Source: Pseudocolwellia sp049933045 (GTDB lineage Bacteria; Pseudomonadota; Gammaproteobacteria; Enterobacterales; Alteromonadaceae). From it: 64,000 nucleotides of DNA. The stretch covers positions 4,278,001 to 4,342,000 of the forward strand of contig NZ_CP187926.1 in the NCBI RefSeq assembly GCF_049933045.1. Direction: 5' to 3'. Shown one piece after another: positions 11,200 to 20,058 of the stretch. The notes beneath the pieces were generated by a model. That model was given only the letters and a program-made list of their open reading frames with translations, did not search any database and had not been told where the DNA came from. The position numbers were made by a program, and so were the translations under genes. Each line of letters begins with the position of its first letter. Positions within the stretch are counted from its first letter, which is position 1.

Positions 11200-12595
11200 G
11201 ATCTAAGTCTTTTAATTTCCGAGTTAATGTATTTCGTCCCCATCCTAATTTTTTAGATGCTTCTTGTTTATGCCCCTGTGTAAAATGAAGAGCACGTTCT
11301 AAAGCTATCTTTTCAAATTCAGGTAACGCAGTATCTAATATATTGCTGTTGCCTGCTTTTAACTGCTCATCTATCCATAAACTAAAAGCATGCTGCCAGC
11401 TGGCTACTGATGTACTTGATACATCTTTTTTATTCTTCAGCTCATTAGGTAAATCTTCAATTAAGATTTCTTGACCACTTGCCATTACTGTTAGAAAACG
11501 ACATAAGTTCTCTAATTGTCTTACATTGCCAGGCCATTCACATTGCGTTAAAAACTTCTCGGCATCTTTGTGTAAAGATTTTGGATCTACGCTTAACTCG
11601 TTAGCCGCTTGCATTAAGAAGTGAGAAGCGAGTTGAGCTATATCTTCTTTTCTTTCACTCAAGCTTGGTAAGTGAATTCTTATAACGTTTAAACGATGAA
11701 ATAAATCTTCACGGAACTCGTTTTTAGTTACTTGGTTTTCTAGATTTTGATGTGTTGCTGCTATGATTCTTACATCTACCTTGATTGGTGAATGACCACC
11801 TACGCGATAGAATTGCCCATCAGCTAAAACACGTAATAATCGTGTTTGAATATCAAGAGGCATATCACCAATTTCATCTAAAAATAAAGTACCATTATGG
11901 GCTTGTTCGAAACGACCTTGTCGAATCGAATTAGCTCCTGTAAAGGCACCTTTTTCATGACCAAATAATTCAGACTCAATTAAGTCTTTAGGAATTGCAG
12001 CCATGTTTAATGGTATAAATGGTCCGTTTTTTCTTGGGCTATGTGTATGTAATGCATGAGCAACAAGCTCTTTACCTGTACCTGATTCTCCGTTGATTAA
12101 TACACTAATGCTTGATCTAGATAATCGACCTATAGCTCTAAAGACTTCTTGCATAGAAGGAGCTTCACCAATAATTCCAACACTAAGCGTTGATGAATCT
12201 TTGGGAGCATTTTTTGCATTTTGTTCACGAGCGTGAGTTAGCGCTCGCTTACTTAATGAGATAGCCTCATCAATATCGAATGGTTTAGGTAGATATTCAA
12301 ATGCACCACCTTGATAAGCATTTACGGCACTATCAAGATCTGAATGCGCAGTCATAATAATTACAGGTATATTTGGATATTCTGAATTAATCTGACCTAG
12401 TAGCGTCATGCCATCTATATCAGGCATTTTTATATCAGATATTATAATTTCAGGTTGCGAATGTTCTAGTGCTGTAAGTAAGTCTCTTGCACTTTCAAAT
12501 GAGGCAGCTGATATATTGGCTTTGTTGAATGCTTTTTCTAGTACCCAGCGTATCGAACTATCATCATCTACAATCCAAATCTGTTCTGTTGTCAT
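11192..12595 (-). CDS. glnG: Nitrogen regulation response regulator NtrC (GlnG)
   Basis: Sigma-54 enhancer-binding activator phosphorylated by NtrB under nitrogen limitation. The 467 residues comprise three domains. The receiver domain has Asp54 in IIISDIKMPD. The AAA+ domain has Walker A GESGTGKE at 169-176 and the sigma-54 contact loop GAFTGA at 216-221. A Fis-type HTH lies at the C-terminus (KQEASKKLGWGRNTLTRKL). ATG 12595 overlaps the ntrB stop codon by one base (TAATG), so translational coupling is likely. The frame extends six codons further upstream, but MTTEQIWIVDDD is the family start. Its own binding sites lie upstream of glnA. Confidence 0.97.
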   Translation of the reverse strand: MTTEQIWIVDDDSSIRWVLEKAFNKANISAASFESARDLLTALEHSQPEIIISDIKMPDIDGMTLLGQINSEYPNIPVIIMTAHSDLDSAVNAYQGGAFEYLPKPFDIDEAISLSKRALTHAREQNAKNAPKDSSTLSVGIIGEAPSMQEVFRAIGRLSRSSISVLINGESGTGKELVAHALHTHSPRKNGPFIPLNMAAIPKDLIESELFGHEKGAFTGANSIRQGRFEQAHNGTLFLDEIGDMPLDIQTRLLRVLADGQFYRVGGHSPIKVDVRIIAATHQNLENQVTKNEFREDLFHRLNVIRIHLPSLSERKEDIAQLASHFLMQAANELSVDPKSLHKDAEKFLTQCEWPGNVRQLENLCRFLTVMASGQEILIEDLPNELKNKKDVSSTSVASWQHAFSLWIDEQLKAGNSNILDTALPEFEKIALERALHFTQGHKQEASKKLGWGRNTLTRKLKDLDLN

Positions 12596-13680
12596 TATAT
12601 CTTGTCTCCGCAAATGGGTAATAATATTGTAAATTCAGTTTTACCGGGTTGGCTTGTACAGAGTAATTTTCCACGGTGCTGATGAATAAGAGTTTGGCAA
12701 ATAGATAAACCAAGTCCTGTGCCGTTACTACGGCCTGAAACCATGGGATAAAATAGTGTGCCTTGAATATTTTCTGGTATGCCTGGTCCATCATCTATTA
12801 TGCTAATTTGAACACCGAGCTTGACTCTTTTTCCGTTAATAATTTGGTTACTAGCAACTCGAGTTTTAAGTAAGATGGTGTTGTGACTTTCAATCGCTTG
12901 TATCGCATTGTTAACGATATTCAGAATAGCTTGTTGTATTTTGTCTTCATCAAACTTTATATCGGGTATTGAAGGGTCATAATCTCTGAAGAGCTTAATG
13001 CCTTTAGGGTTATTAAAGTTAACAAGCTGTATAACTTTCTCTAAAGCAACATGAATATTTTGTTTAGCTATTTTAGGTAATTGATTAGGCCCTAGAAGTC
13101 GGTCAACTAGATTTGTTAATCTATCAGCCTGCTCAATGATCATGGCTGTGTATTCTTTCTGCTCGCCATCTAAATCATTATCCAATAATTGAGCAGCACC
13201 ACGTAAACCGCCTAAAGGGTTTTTGATTTCATGGGCTAAGCCACGAATTAAATCTCGACCTGATTCCCATTGTTGATGTTGGAAAGCTTCTGCGCTGATC
13301 TGTTTTTGGTGATCTATTTGTTTAAATTCGAGAAGAATATGTGGTTCATTATTAAATTCTATGGAGGATGCTGTTAGATCTATGGTTATTTGAGCTTGAT
13401 CCATAAATTCGATCACCACATCACCGTCGTTAAATTCTTGCCCAGATGATAACAGTTGCGAGAAACGTTCTTTCTTAACTGATGTTTTTCTTATAATGTC
13501 TTCAATAGATTGGTCGTATAAACTGTTAAGGCTTTTTACTAAAATTGCTTCTGCGGCGGGATTTAGATATTTAATAACTAAATTTTTATTCAATAACATC
13601 ATTGCCGTGATCATATGATTTGGCAAAACCTGTTGGAATTTTATTTTATTCTGTTTTATTTCAAAAATATTACTTAACAT
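12595..13680 (-). CDS. glnL: Nitrogen regulation sensor histidine kinase NtrB (GlnL)
   Basis: Soluble kinase/phosphatase of NtrC, controlled by PII. It has an N-terminal PAS-like domain (about residues 20-115), a dimerisation/phosphoacceptor helix with His150 in RGLAHEIKNPLGG, and a HATPase domain with N-box NIVNNAIQAI and G-boxes DDGPGIP and GTGLGLSI. The frame runs up to a GTG at 13701, but ATG 13680 gives 361 residues, closer to the family's ~350. It follows the DUF4124 gene and couples to ntrC. Partner and pathway are firm. Confidence 0.96.
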   Translation of the reverse strand: MLSNIFEIKQNKIKFQQVLPNHMITAMMLLNKNLVIKYLNPAAEAILVKSLNSLYDQSIEDIIRKTSVKKERFSQLLSSGQEFNDGDVVIEFMDQAQITIDLTASSIEFNNEPHILLEFKQIDHQKQISAEAFQHQQWESGRDLIRGLAHEIKNPLGGLRGAAQLLDNDLDGEQKEYTAMIIEQADRLTNLVDRLLGPNQLPKIAKQNIHVALEKVIQLVNFNNPKGIKLFRDYDPSIPDIKFDEDKIQQAILNIVNNAIQAIESHNTILLKTRVASNQIINGKRVKLGVQISIIDDGPGIPENIQGTLFYPMVSGRSNGTGLGLSICQTLIHQHRGKLLCTSQPGKTEFTILLPICGDKI

Positions 13681-13763
13681 TATAACCAACTTTGACTGCA
13701 CTGTTATGGTGCCGCACTGTCATCAGTTTGTCTTAATTGAAGCGATATTACTTCATATTGAAG

Positions 13764-14294
13764 CTAATTTGCTTTATTAACTGACATACGGTGCATATAA
13801 AAGGTAACTGATTTAGATGATGCAATAACCTTGCCTGTAGCGTTTAATAAAACTAATTTAATTTGGTGTTCACCACGTTCTATATCACGTAAAGCAAACA
13901 TAGAGTGAGTTTGAGGGGCTTTATATGGAATGTCGTCTAAGATAAGTTGAATTGTTAGGCCTTGTTTAAATACTGGCTTTATTCTTCCTGAAACATGTAC
14001 AGAGCCACTATTATCTCGAATAGTTGAGTTATTTGTAGGCCTGATAATATCAACTTCAAAATTATCAATAAGCTTTTTAGGTTTTATATCTAGAATTGAT
14101 GTATCTATAGATGAAGATATATTTTGATTTTCGGTGTTTATTTCTATTTCTTCTGCACCTGGTTTAGGGCTATCTGAAAATACTAATACTCCTGATTCAT
14201 CTCGCCATACGTACACTTTTGCTGAAGTCGCATATACCGGTATGAGTAATGACATTATTAATAATAAATAGATAAAAGATTTTAATATATACAA
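13764..14294 (-). CDS. DUF4124-domain secreted protein in the glnA operon
   Basis: A 176-residue protein with an N-terminal hydrophobic signal (residues 4-22), then a DUF4124 segment (KVYVWRDESGVLVFSDSPKPG, about residues 26-46), and a C-terminal beta-rich part resembling an Ig-like stalk (SSKSVTFYMHR end). DUF4124 proteins are exported, and their function is unknown. The reading frame starts with TTG at 14294, and no ATG lies near the signal. It sits between glnA and ntrB on the same strand, an arrangement recurrent in Gammaproteobacteria, so it is probably co-transcribed by read-through of the glnA terminator. No direct role in nitrogen control can be read from it. Confidence 0.8.
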   Translation of the reverse strand: MYILKSFIYLLLIMSLLIPVYATSAKVYVWRDESGVLVFSDSPKPGAEEIEINTENQNISSSIDTSILDIKPKKLIDNFEVDIIRPTNNSTIRDNSGSVHVSGRIKPVFKQGLTIQLILDDIPYKAPQTHSMFALRDIERGEHQIKLVLLNATGKVIASSKSVTFYMHRMSVNKAN

Positions 14295-14352
14295 TGAAAA
14301 AGTCCGTTCTTTAATTACTGTACTAATCTAGCAAATTATCAGATTTATGCCA

Positions 14353-14382
14353 CAAAAAAAGCTCACCTAAGTGAGCTTTTTA
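14353..14382 (-). terminator. Intrinsic terminator after glnA
   Basis: GCTCAC-CTAA-GTGAGC stem with flanking A and T tracts, and a T-run in the minus direction. It lies between glnA and the DUF4124-ntrBC genes. It is probably partial, giving more glnA than ntrBC transcript. Confidence 0.85.
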
Positions 14383-14404
14383 ATCAATTAGTGTAAAAAA
14401 CTAA

Positions 14405-15811
14405 TTAAACACTGTAATACATATCAAATTCAACAGGGTGAGTTGTCATGTTTAACAATTCAACTTCTTCACGCTTCAAGCCAATGTATGCATCAATCAT
14501 GTCAGCATCCATAACGCCACCAGCAATTAAGAAATCTTTATCAGCTTCAAGAGCGTCTAAAGCTTCACCTAATGAAGTAGCAACTTGTGGAATTTGTGCT
14601 GCTTCTTCTGCAGGTAGGTCATAAAGATCTTTATCCATAGCATCACCAGGGTGGATCTTGTTTTTAATACCGTCAAGACCAGCCATTAATAATGCAGCAA
14701 AAGCTAAGTAAGGGTTAGCCGCTGGATCTGGGAAGCGAGCTTCAATACGTACAGCTTTTGGAGATGGAACAATTGGAATACGAATCGATGCACTACGGTT
14801 ACGCGCAGAATAAGCAAGCATTACTGGAGCTTCAAAACCTGGTACAAGACGTTTGTACGAGTTAGTTGCTGGGTTAGTAAATGCATTAAGTGCTTTAGCA
14901 TGTTTAATGATGCCACCAATGTAGTAGATAGCTAGTTCAGATAATCCGCCGTACTTATCGCCAGAGAATAAGTTAACACCGTCTTTAGCTAAAGATTGGT
15001 GAACGTGCATACCAGAACCGTTATCACCTACTAAAGGCTTAGGCATAAATGTAGCTGTTTTACCGTAAGCGTGAGCTACGTTATGAACAACATACTTATA
15101 AATTTGAACTTCATCTGCTTTTTTAACAAGAGTGTTAAAACGACAAGCGATTTCGTTTTGACCAGCTGTAGCAACTTCATGGTGATGTGCTTCAACAACT
15201 AAGCCCATATCTTCCATGATTAAACACATAGCTGAACGAATATCTTGTGATGAATCTACTGGAGATACTGGGAAGTAACCGCCTTTAACACCAGGACGAT
15301 GTCCCATGTTGCCTTCTTCGTATTCAGTACCTGAGTTCCAAGCTGCTTCTTTATCATCAATTTTGTAGAATGAACCACTCATGTCAGTACTAAAGCGTAC
15401 ATCATCAAAAAGGAAGAATTCAGGCTCTGGACCAATTAACACTGTGTCAGCAATACCTGTAGAACGCATGTACTCTTCAGCGCGGTGAGCAACTGAACGA
15501 GGATCACGGCTATAACCTTGCATAGTTGCAGGTTCTAAAATGTCACAACGAATATTTAATGTTGGAGTTTCTGTGAATGGGTCAAGTACTGCAGATTCAG
15601 AATCTGGCATCATAACCATGTCTGATTCGTTAATGCCTTTCCAACCTTCGATAGATGAACCATCGAACATTTTACCGTCTTCAAAGAAATCAGCATCTAC
15701 TTGATGATGAGGAATAGAAACGTGTTGTTCTTTACCTTTTGAATCGGTGAAGCGTAAATCAACAAATTTAACATCGTTTTCTTTAATTAAATCTAGAACT
15801 GCTTGTGACAT
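14405..15811 (-). CDS. glnA: Glutamine synthetase type I, GlnA
   Basis: Makes glutamine from glutamate, ammonia and ATP as a cytoplasmic dodecamer. The 468 residues match GSI-beta. Visible features are the DGSSIEGW segment (about residue 51), GPEPEFFLFD, the metal and glutamate ligands in HHHEVATAGQNEI, NGSGMHVHQS, and the adenylylation site Tyr397 in DLYDLP. That site implies control by GlnE, alongside transcriptional control by NtrC. Start chosen at ATG 15811 with GGAGA 8 nt upstream. It heads the glnA-DUF4124-ntrB-ntrC cluster, with a sigma-54 promoter and NtrC boxes upstream. Confidence 0.98.
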   Translation of the reverse strand: MSQAVLDLIKENDVKFVDLRFTDSKGKEQHVSIPHHQVDADFFEDGKMFDGSSIEGWKGINESDMVMMPDSESAVLDPFTETPTLNIRCDILEPATMQGYSRDPRSVAHRAEEYMRSTGIADTVLIGPEPEFFLFDDVRFSTDMSGSFYKIDDKEAAWNSGTEYEEGNMGHRPGVKGGYFPVSPVDSSQDIRSAMCLIMEDMGLVVEAHHHEVATAGQNEIACRFNTLVKKADEVQIYKYVVHNVAHAYGKTATFMPKPLVGDNGSGMHVHQSLAKDGVNLFSGDKYGGLSELAIYYIGGIIKHAKALNAFTNPATNSYKRLVPGFEAPVMLAYSARNRSASIRIPIVPSPKAVRIEARFPDPAANPYLAFAALLMAGLDGIKNKIHPGDAMDKDLYDLPAEEAAQIPQVATSLGEALDALEADKDFLIAGGVMDADMIDAYIGLKREEVELLNMTTHPVEFDMYYSV

Positions 15812-15877
15812 CGATAGTCTCCAGTAATATAGTTTGTGAAATTTACAAATACCAAGTATTTGTTTTAGATAATTTAA

Positions 15878-15893
15878 AGCTAATATCGTGCCA
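15878..15893 (-). promoter_or_regulatory. Sigma-54 promoter of glnA
   Basis: On the minus strand TGGCAC-N5-TAGCT, one mismatch from TGGCAC-N5-TTGCW, with GG and GC 12 bp apart as required. The predicted transcript start is near 15866, giving a leader of about 55 nt. Confidence 0.75.
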
Positions 15894-15944
15894 GAAATAA
15901 GCTATTGAAATATAATGATTTATATATATATGCAGTATTTTGTC

Positions 15945-15999
15945 GCACTGTGTTGGTGCTATGTGTGTAACTAGTTGGTGCAACGCACCACTAATGTCC
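15945..15999. promoter_or_regulatory. NtrC enhancer array upstream of glnA
   Basis: Site 1 (15945-15959) is GCACTGTGTTGGTGC, a full match to GCAC-N5-TGGTGC. Site 2 (about 15967-15981) has a perfect right half, TGGTGC. A GCACCA half follows at 15985. The centres are spaced about two helical turns apart and 80-125 bp upstream of the predicted glnA start, as expected for cooperative NtrC hexamers. Confidence 0.75.
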
Positions 16000-16097
16000 A
16001 AAGCAACGTATTAACATTATCATAACGTTATTACATATTCGAGAAATAGAAAATTATATTTAATGTTATTCGACTATATTTATGATCGTCTCTGCTG

Positions 16098-16103
16098 TAT
16101 AAT
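16098..16103 (+). promoter_or_regulatory. -10 element of typA
   Basis: Consensus TATAAT at 16098-16103 preceded by CTG; the -35 is weak. The predicted start is near 16110, which leaves too little leader for the upstream TTG codon and favours GTG 16139 as the typA start. Confidence 0.5.
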
Positions 16104-16138
16104 TCGCGCCCAATTATAGCCTATTGAGCAAGAAGCCC

Positions 16139-17956
16139 GTGTTAGAGAAATTACGTAATGTTGCGATCATCGCCCACGTTGACCATGGTAAAACTACCCT
16201 AGTCGATAAATTATTAAGTCAATCAGGTACTTTAGACGCGAGAAGCGGCCTAGAGGAACGTACGATGGACTCAAACGATATCGAAAAAGAACGCGGTATC
16301 ACCATCCTAGCTAAGAACACAGCTATTAACTGGGGAGAATATCGAGTAAACATCGTAGATACTCCAGGCCATGCTGATTTCGGCGGCGAAGTTGAACGTG
16401 TTATGTCAATGGTTGATTCAGTGCTACTTATAGTAGATGCACAAGAAGGCCCAATGCCACAAACGCGTTTTGTAACTAAAAAAGCGTTTGCTCAAGGTTT
16501 AAAGCCAATTGTTGTTATCAACAAAATTGATAAGCCAGGCGCTCGTCCTGATTGGGTAATGGATCAAGTTTTTGATTTATTCGATAATTTAGGTGCAACT
16601 GACGATCAGTTAGATTTTAAAGTTGTATATGCTTCAGCTATCAACGGTTGGTCTTCTTTAGAAGAAGATGTTGTTGGCGAAGATATGACTCCTTTATTCC
16701 AAACAATCATCGACGAAGTGCCAGCTCCTAATGCAGATGCAGATGGCGCATTCCAAATGCAAATATCTCAAATTGATTACAGCTCTTACTTAGGTGTAAT
16801 AGGTGTTGGTCGTATTACACGTGGTTCAGTTAAACCAAATCAACAAGTTACTATTGAAGGTGCTAACGGTAAGCTACATAACGGCAAAGTAGGTAAAGTT
16901 TTTGGTTACTTAGGCTTAGAGCGTCACGAAAGTGAAATTGCTCATGCTGGTGATATTATTGCGATTTCTGGTTTAGGCGAGCTTAAAATTTCAGACACAA
17001 TTTGTTGTCCAAATGAAGTTGCTGCATTACCACCGTTATCTGTTGATGAACCAACTATTAACATGACGTTCCAAGTAAACACTTCACCATTTTGTGGTCA
17101 AGAAGGTAAATTTGTTACTTCACGTAATATTAAAGAGCGTTTAGATAAAGAACTTATTCATAACGTTGCTTTACGTGTTGAACAACTTGATGATGCTGAT
17201 AAATTTAAGGTATCTGGTCGTGGTGAACTTCATTTAGGTATTTTAATTGAAAACATGCGTCGTGAAGGCTATGAATTAGCTGTATCACGTCCTGAAGTTA
17301 TTATCCGTGAAGTTGATGGTAAACTTGAAGAACCATATGAATCAGTAACTATTGATGTTGAAGAAGCACATCAAGGTCCTATCATGGAGAAGATGGGTGT
17401 ACGTAAAGCTGAACTAACAGATATGGCACCAGATGGTAAAGGTCGTATTCGTATGGACTTTATTATGCCAAGCCGTGGTTTAATTGGTTTCCAAACAGAA
17501 TTTATGACATTAACGTCTGGTTCTGGTTTGATTTACCATACATTCCTAGAGTATGGACCTCATAAAGGTGGCGAAATTGGTCAACGTTTGAATGGTGTAA
17601 TCGTTGCTAATGCTACAGGTAAAGCATTAACAAACGCACTATTTAACTTACAATCTCGTGGACGTTTATTTATCGGTCATGGTGTTGATGTTTATGAAGG
17701 TCAAATCATTGGTATTCATAGCCGTGATAACGACTTAACAGTTAACGCGTTAAAAGGTAAGCAATTAACTAACGTTCGTTCTTCTGGTACAGATGAAGCA
17801 CAAACATTAACGCCACCAATTATCATGTCTTTAGAGCAAGCTCTTGAATTCATTGATAACGATGAACTAGTTGAAGTTACACCTGAAAATATTCGTATAC
17901 GTAAGAAATTCTTGAAAGAGAATGAGCGTAAACGTGAAGGTCGTGGTCCTAAGTAA
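16139..17956 (+). CDS. typA: Ribosome-associated GTPase TypA/BipA
   Basis: Translational GTPase of the EF-G/LepA family, involved in 50S assembly at low temperature and in stress adaptation. Motifs are G1 AHVDHGKT, switch-I ERGITI, G3 DTPGHADF, G4 NKID and G5 YASA, then EF-G-like domains II, III and V and the BipA-specific C-terminus (about residues 480-605). GTG 16139 gives MLEKLRNVAIIAHVDHGK, which aligns with E. coli MIEKLRN, and it has AAGAAG just upstream. A TTG at 16124 would add five residues but lacks a ribosome binding site. Divergent from glnA. An important protein for cold growth, in keeping with a marine host. Confidence 0.96.
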   Translation: MLEKLRNVAIIAHVDHGKTTLVDKLLSQSGTLDARSGLEERTMDSNDIEKERGITILAKNTAINWGEYRVNIVDTPGHADFGGEVERVMSMVDSVLLIVDAQEGPMPQTRFVTKKAFAQGLKPIVVINKIDKPGARPDWVMDQVFDLFDNLGATDDQLDFKVVYASAINGWSSLEEDVVGEDMTPLFQTIIDEVPAPNADADGAFQMQISQIDYSSYLGVIGVGRITRGSVKPNQQVTIEGANGKLHNGKVGKVFGYLGLERHESEIAHAGDIIAISGLGELKISDTICCPNEVAALPPLSVDEPTINMTFQVNTSPFCGQEGKFVTSRNIKERLDKELIHNVALRVEQLDDADKFKVSGRGELHLGILIENMRREGYELAVSRPEVIIREVDGKLEEPYESVTIDVEEAHQGPIMEKMGVRKAELTDMAPDGKGRIRMDFIMPSRGLIGFQTEFMTLTSGSGLIYHTFLEYGPHKGGEIGQRLNGVIVANATGKALTNALFNLQSRGRLFIGHGVDVYEGQIIGIHSRDNDLTVNALKGKQLTNVRSSGTDEAQTLTPPIIMSLEQALEFIDNDELVEVTPENIRIRKKFLKENERKREGRGPK

Positions 17957-17973
17957 GTATAATTAAGAATTCG

Positions 17974-18008
17974 AAAAGCCATTACTTTTAAAGTAGTGGC
18001 TTTTTTTT
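17974..18008 (+). terminator. Intrinsic terminator after typA
   Basis: AGCCATTACTT / AAGTAGTGGCT stem (one wobble pair) followed by eight T residues. Confidence 0.9.
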
Positions 18009-18093
18009 GTCTAAAATATCACTTTCTTTCATTTCTTATTTCGGCAAAAAAATACTTGTATCTATGCAGGTAAAAATTCTAATCGATCAAATG

Positions 18094-18259
18094 TAATACC
18101 AATTTGATTAATTAAGTGATCTACTTTTTCATGAGGAAAAATAGATAATTACAAAGCATAAAATTTAGTCAGTAGTTATTCTACTTATAAATTTTATAAC
18201 GCCGTCATTATTAATTTTAACCGTTAAAAATGAGCCGTTAATTAATCAACTTGGTATAA
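18094..18259. mobile_element. MITE-like element A
   Basis: About 165 bp with 20-bp terminal inverted repeats, ATACCAATTTGATTAATTAA at 18096-18115 and its complement at 18238-18257, with one mismatch. The ends are TAATACCAA...TTGGTATAAA. An internal AT-rich hairpin (ATAAAATTTA / TAAATTTTAT) is present and there is no ORF. Element B at 41965-42128 has the same size and the same outer ends but a different inner TIR. Non-autonomous transposable element is the inference; no transposase is in the window. Confidence 0.65.
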
Positions 18260-18438
18260 ATATGAGGTTTAATTGATTGTCTCTAATTCAAATTGGTTAT
18301 CGAAGATATTTTTATTCATATTTACTGGCTGAACTCGATAAGCCAACTACACTTTAATTAGTACTTAAATTTATAAACTCTAAATTTAGTTTGTAAATTT
18401 CAAAGGTGTCTGTTTTTCAGTTACATAAGGAGATATAA

Positions 18439-18612
18439 GTGAAAGATGCAGAAATGAGAAAATTAAGTCAACTGTTCGAAAAGATGGTTGCAAACAAAGC
18501 AAGTGCTGATGAACAGCAACAGTTAACTTGGCTTTACCAGGTGTTTATTGATGAGGGCAGGGAAGGTGTAAGTAATGTTGAGCCATTTAACTCGAGAAAA
18601 AATATCATGTAA
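18439..18612 (+). CDS. Small hypothetical protein, 57 aa
   Basis: GTG start at 18439 with a strong AAGGAGA ribosome binding site at 18427-18433. The frame ends at TAA 18610-18612. The product is charged and helical (MKDAEMRKLSQLFEKMVANK...), with no signal or membrane segment, and a DEQQQL segment in the middle. I do not recognise a family. The good ribosome binding site and coding-like composition argue that it is real. Confidence 0.6.
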   Translation: MKDAEMRKLSQLFEKMVANKASADEQQQLTWLYQVFIDEGREGVSNVEPFNSRKNIM

Positions 18613-18663
18613 ATTATCACTTAAATTATAGCCATAACTTAAGTGATATAATTTATCTCATCG

Positions 18664-18888
18664 CTAATTTGAAGCTTTAAATCTTGCCGCATCAATAATT
18701 GCCCATAAATGCATTACAGGTCCTAATATCCAACCAATAAGTATTATTGCTGTTCCCCAAGCTATGGCAGTGAAAACAAAAAATAGTATAGCGGCTAATA
18801 CTCTCCCTTGTACTAATTGCCCTAATCCAGGGATGAAAATATTACAAATAGCAGCTAAAACATTACCGCCCGAACCTTGATCTGACAT
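18664..18888 (-). CDS. Small TM2-like membrane protein, 74 aa
   Basis: Two hydrophobic stretches (about residues 10-42 and 46-64) separated by a short turn, with the pattern IPGLGQLVQGR that recurs in small TM2/DUF5683-like membrane proteins. ATG start with GAGG about 8 nt upstream (TAACGAGGTTTATTTATG read on the minus strand). Monocistronic, with no known function. It is convergent with the 57-aa ORF upstream of it. Confidence 0.65.
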   Translation of the reverse strand: MSDQGSGGNVLAAICNIFIPGLGQLVQGRVLAAILFFVFTAIAWGTAIILIGWILGPVMHLWAIIDAARFKASN

Positions 18889-19179
18889 AAATAAACCTCG
18901 TTAAAATAGATAATATTGATTCACTAAAATTATAACTATTTATACAGAAATAATATCTTAATGCTTAGTTGATTAACTTATTAGTCAACAGATTATTAAT
19001 AACACTTCTATTACTTTCAACAACGTTATGTTGTTAAATGAAGTGACTATTTATATTGGTATTTATTGTTAACCTAGCATTAAAATCTTGTACGCTTAGT
19101 ATAATTTCGTTTCGTGTTACTGATAATAAGTCTATCATACTATTAATAATGCACTTTTAAAAAATCGAATTGTGGAAAT
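18889..19179. other. Intergenic between TM2-like gene and yihY
   Basis: Very AT-rich; no ORF, RNA gene or strong inverted repeat seen. It holds the divergent promoters of the two flanking genes, which I cannot place precisely. Confidence 0.4.
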
Positions 19180-20046
19180 ATGAATCTTTACGAAAAAATA
19201 AGAAACTACGCACACTGGAAAATAATCGCAAAGTTCGGTCTTTATCTGTTTAAAAGAGTACAGCATGAACAAATACATGTTGTTGCTGGGTATTTATCTT
19301 ATGTAACTTTAATGTCGCTTGTACCACTTATGGTGGTGATGTTGTCTATAATGACCGCTTTTCCTATATTTTCAGATATTAGAGAAGTAGTAGAAGGTGT
19401 TATTTATAATAACTTCGTTCCTACATCAGGTGATGTTGTTCAGCATCATCTCACTGGTTTTGTTGATAACGCTTCTAAAATGTCAGCTATCGCTGTTTCC
19501 TTTCTTTTCGTATTTGCCTTACTTCTTATCTCTGCGATAGATAAAACGTTTAATAAGATATGGCGGGTGAATAAACCAAGACGAATAGTTACTTCATTTT
19601 CTATGTATTGGATGGTATTAACCCTAGGACCTATCCTTGCTGGTGGTAGTATTGTTGTTACCTCATATATTGCTTCGTTAGTTTCATTAGGTGATTACGA
19701 TGTGTATGGTGTTGCTAATATATTTTTAAGGCTATTACCTTTATTGGCATCAGCAGGAGGGTTCTTAGTTTTATATATGATTGTTCCGAATAAAATGGTC
19801 GTTTTTAAATATGCATTAACAGGTGCAGTAACTGCGGCAATATTATTTGAAATAGCGAAAAAAGGTTTTGCTTTTTATGTTACTCAACTACCTTCTTATC
19901 AAGCTATATATGGTGCCTTAGGTACCATTCCTATTCTCTTCTTATGGGTGTATTTGTCATGGTTGGTTACTTTAATTGGTGCGGTATTAACAGTAGCTCT
20001 ACAAGATTTTAGTGATGAACAAGTTGCTGAAAATAATAATGAATAA
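19180..20046 (+). CDS. YihY/BrkB-family inner membrane protein
   Basis: A 288-residue polytopic protein with about six hydrophobic segments and the family's GYLSYVTLMSLVPLMVVMLS segment near residues 38-57. C-terminal helices end in LFLWVYLSWLVTLIGAVLT. YihY was once mislabelled RNase BN; the molecular role is unknown, and transport or envelope functions have been suggested. It heads a yihY-pip-dtd run with 12-bp and 6-bp gaps, a conserved order in Vibrio and Alteromonadales, so the three genes are probably one operon. Confidence 0.88.
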   Translation: MNLYEKIRNYAHWKIIAKFGLYLFKRVQHEQIHVVAGYLSYVTLMSLVPLMVVMLSIMTAFPIFSDIREVVEGVIYNNFVPTSGDVVQHHLTGFVDNASKMSAIAVSFLFVFALLLISAIDKTFNKIWRVNKPRRIVTSFSMYWMVLTLGPILAGGSIVVTSYIASLVSLGDYDVYGVANIFLRLLPLLASAGGFLVLYMIVPNKMVVFKYALTGAVTAAILFEIAKKGFAFYVTQLPSYQAIYGALGTIPILFLWVYLSWLVTLIGAVLTVALQDFSDEQVAENNNE

Positions 20047-20058
20047 TTGAGGTGATTT

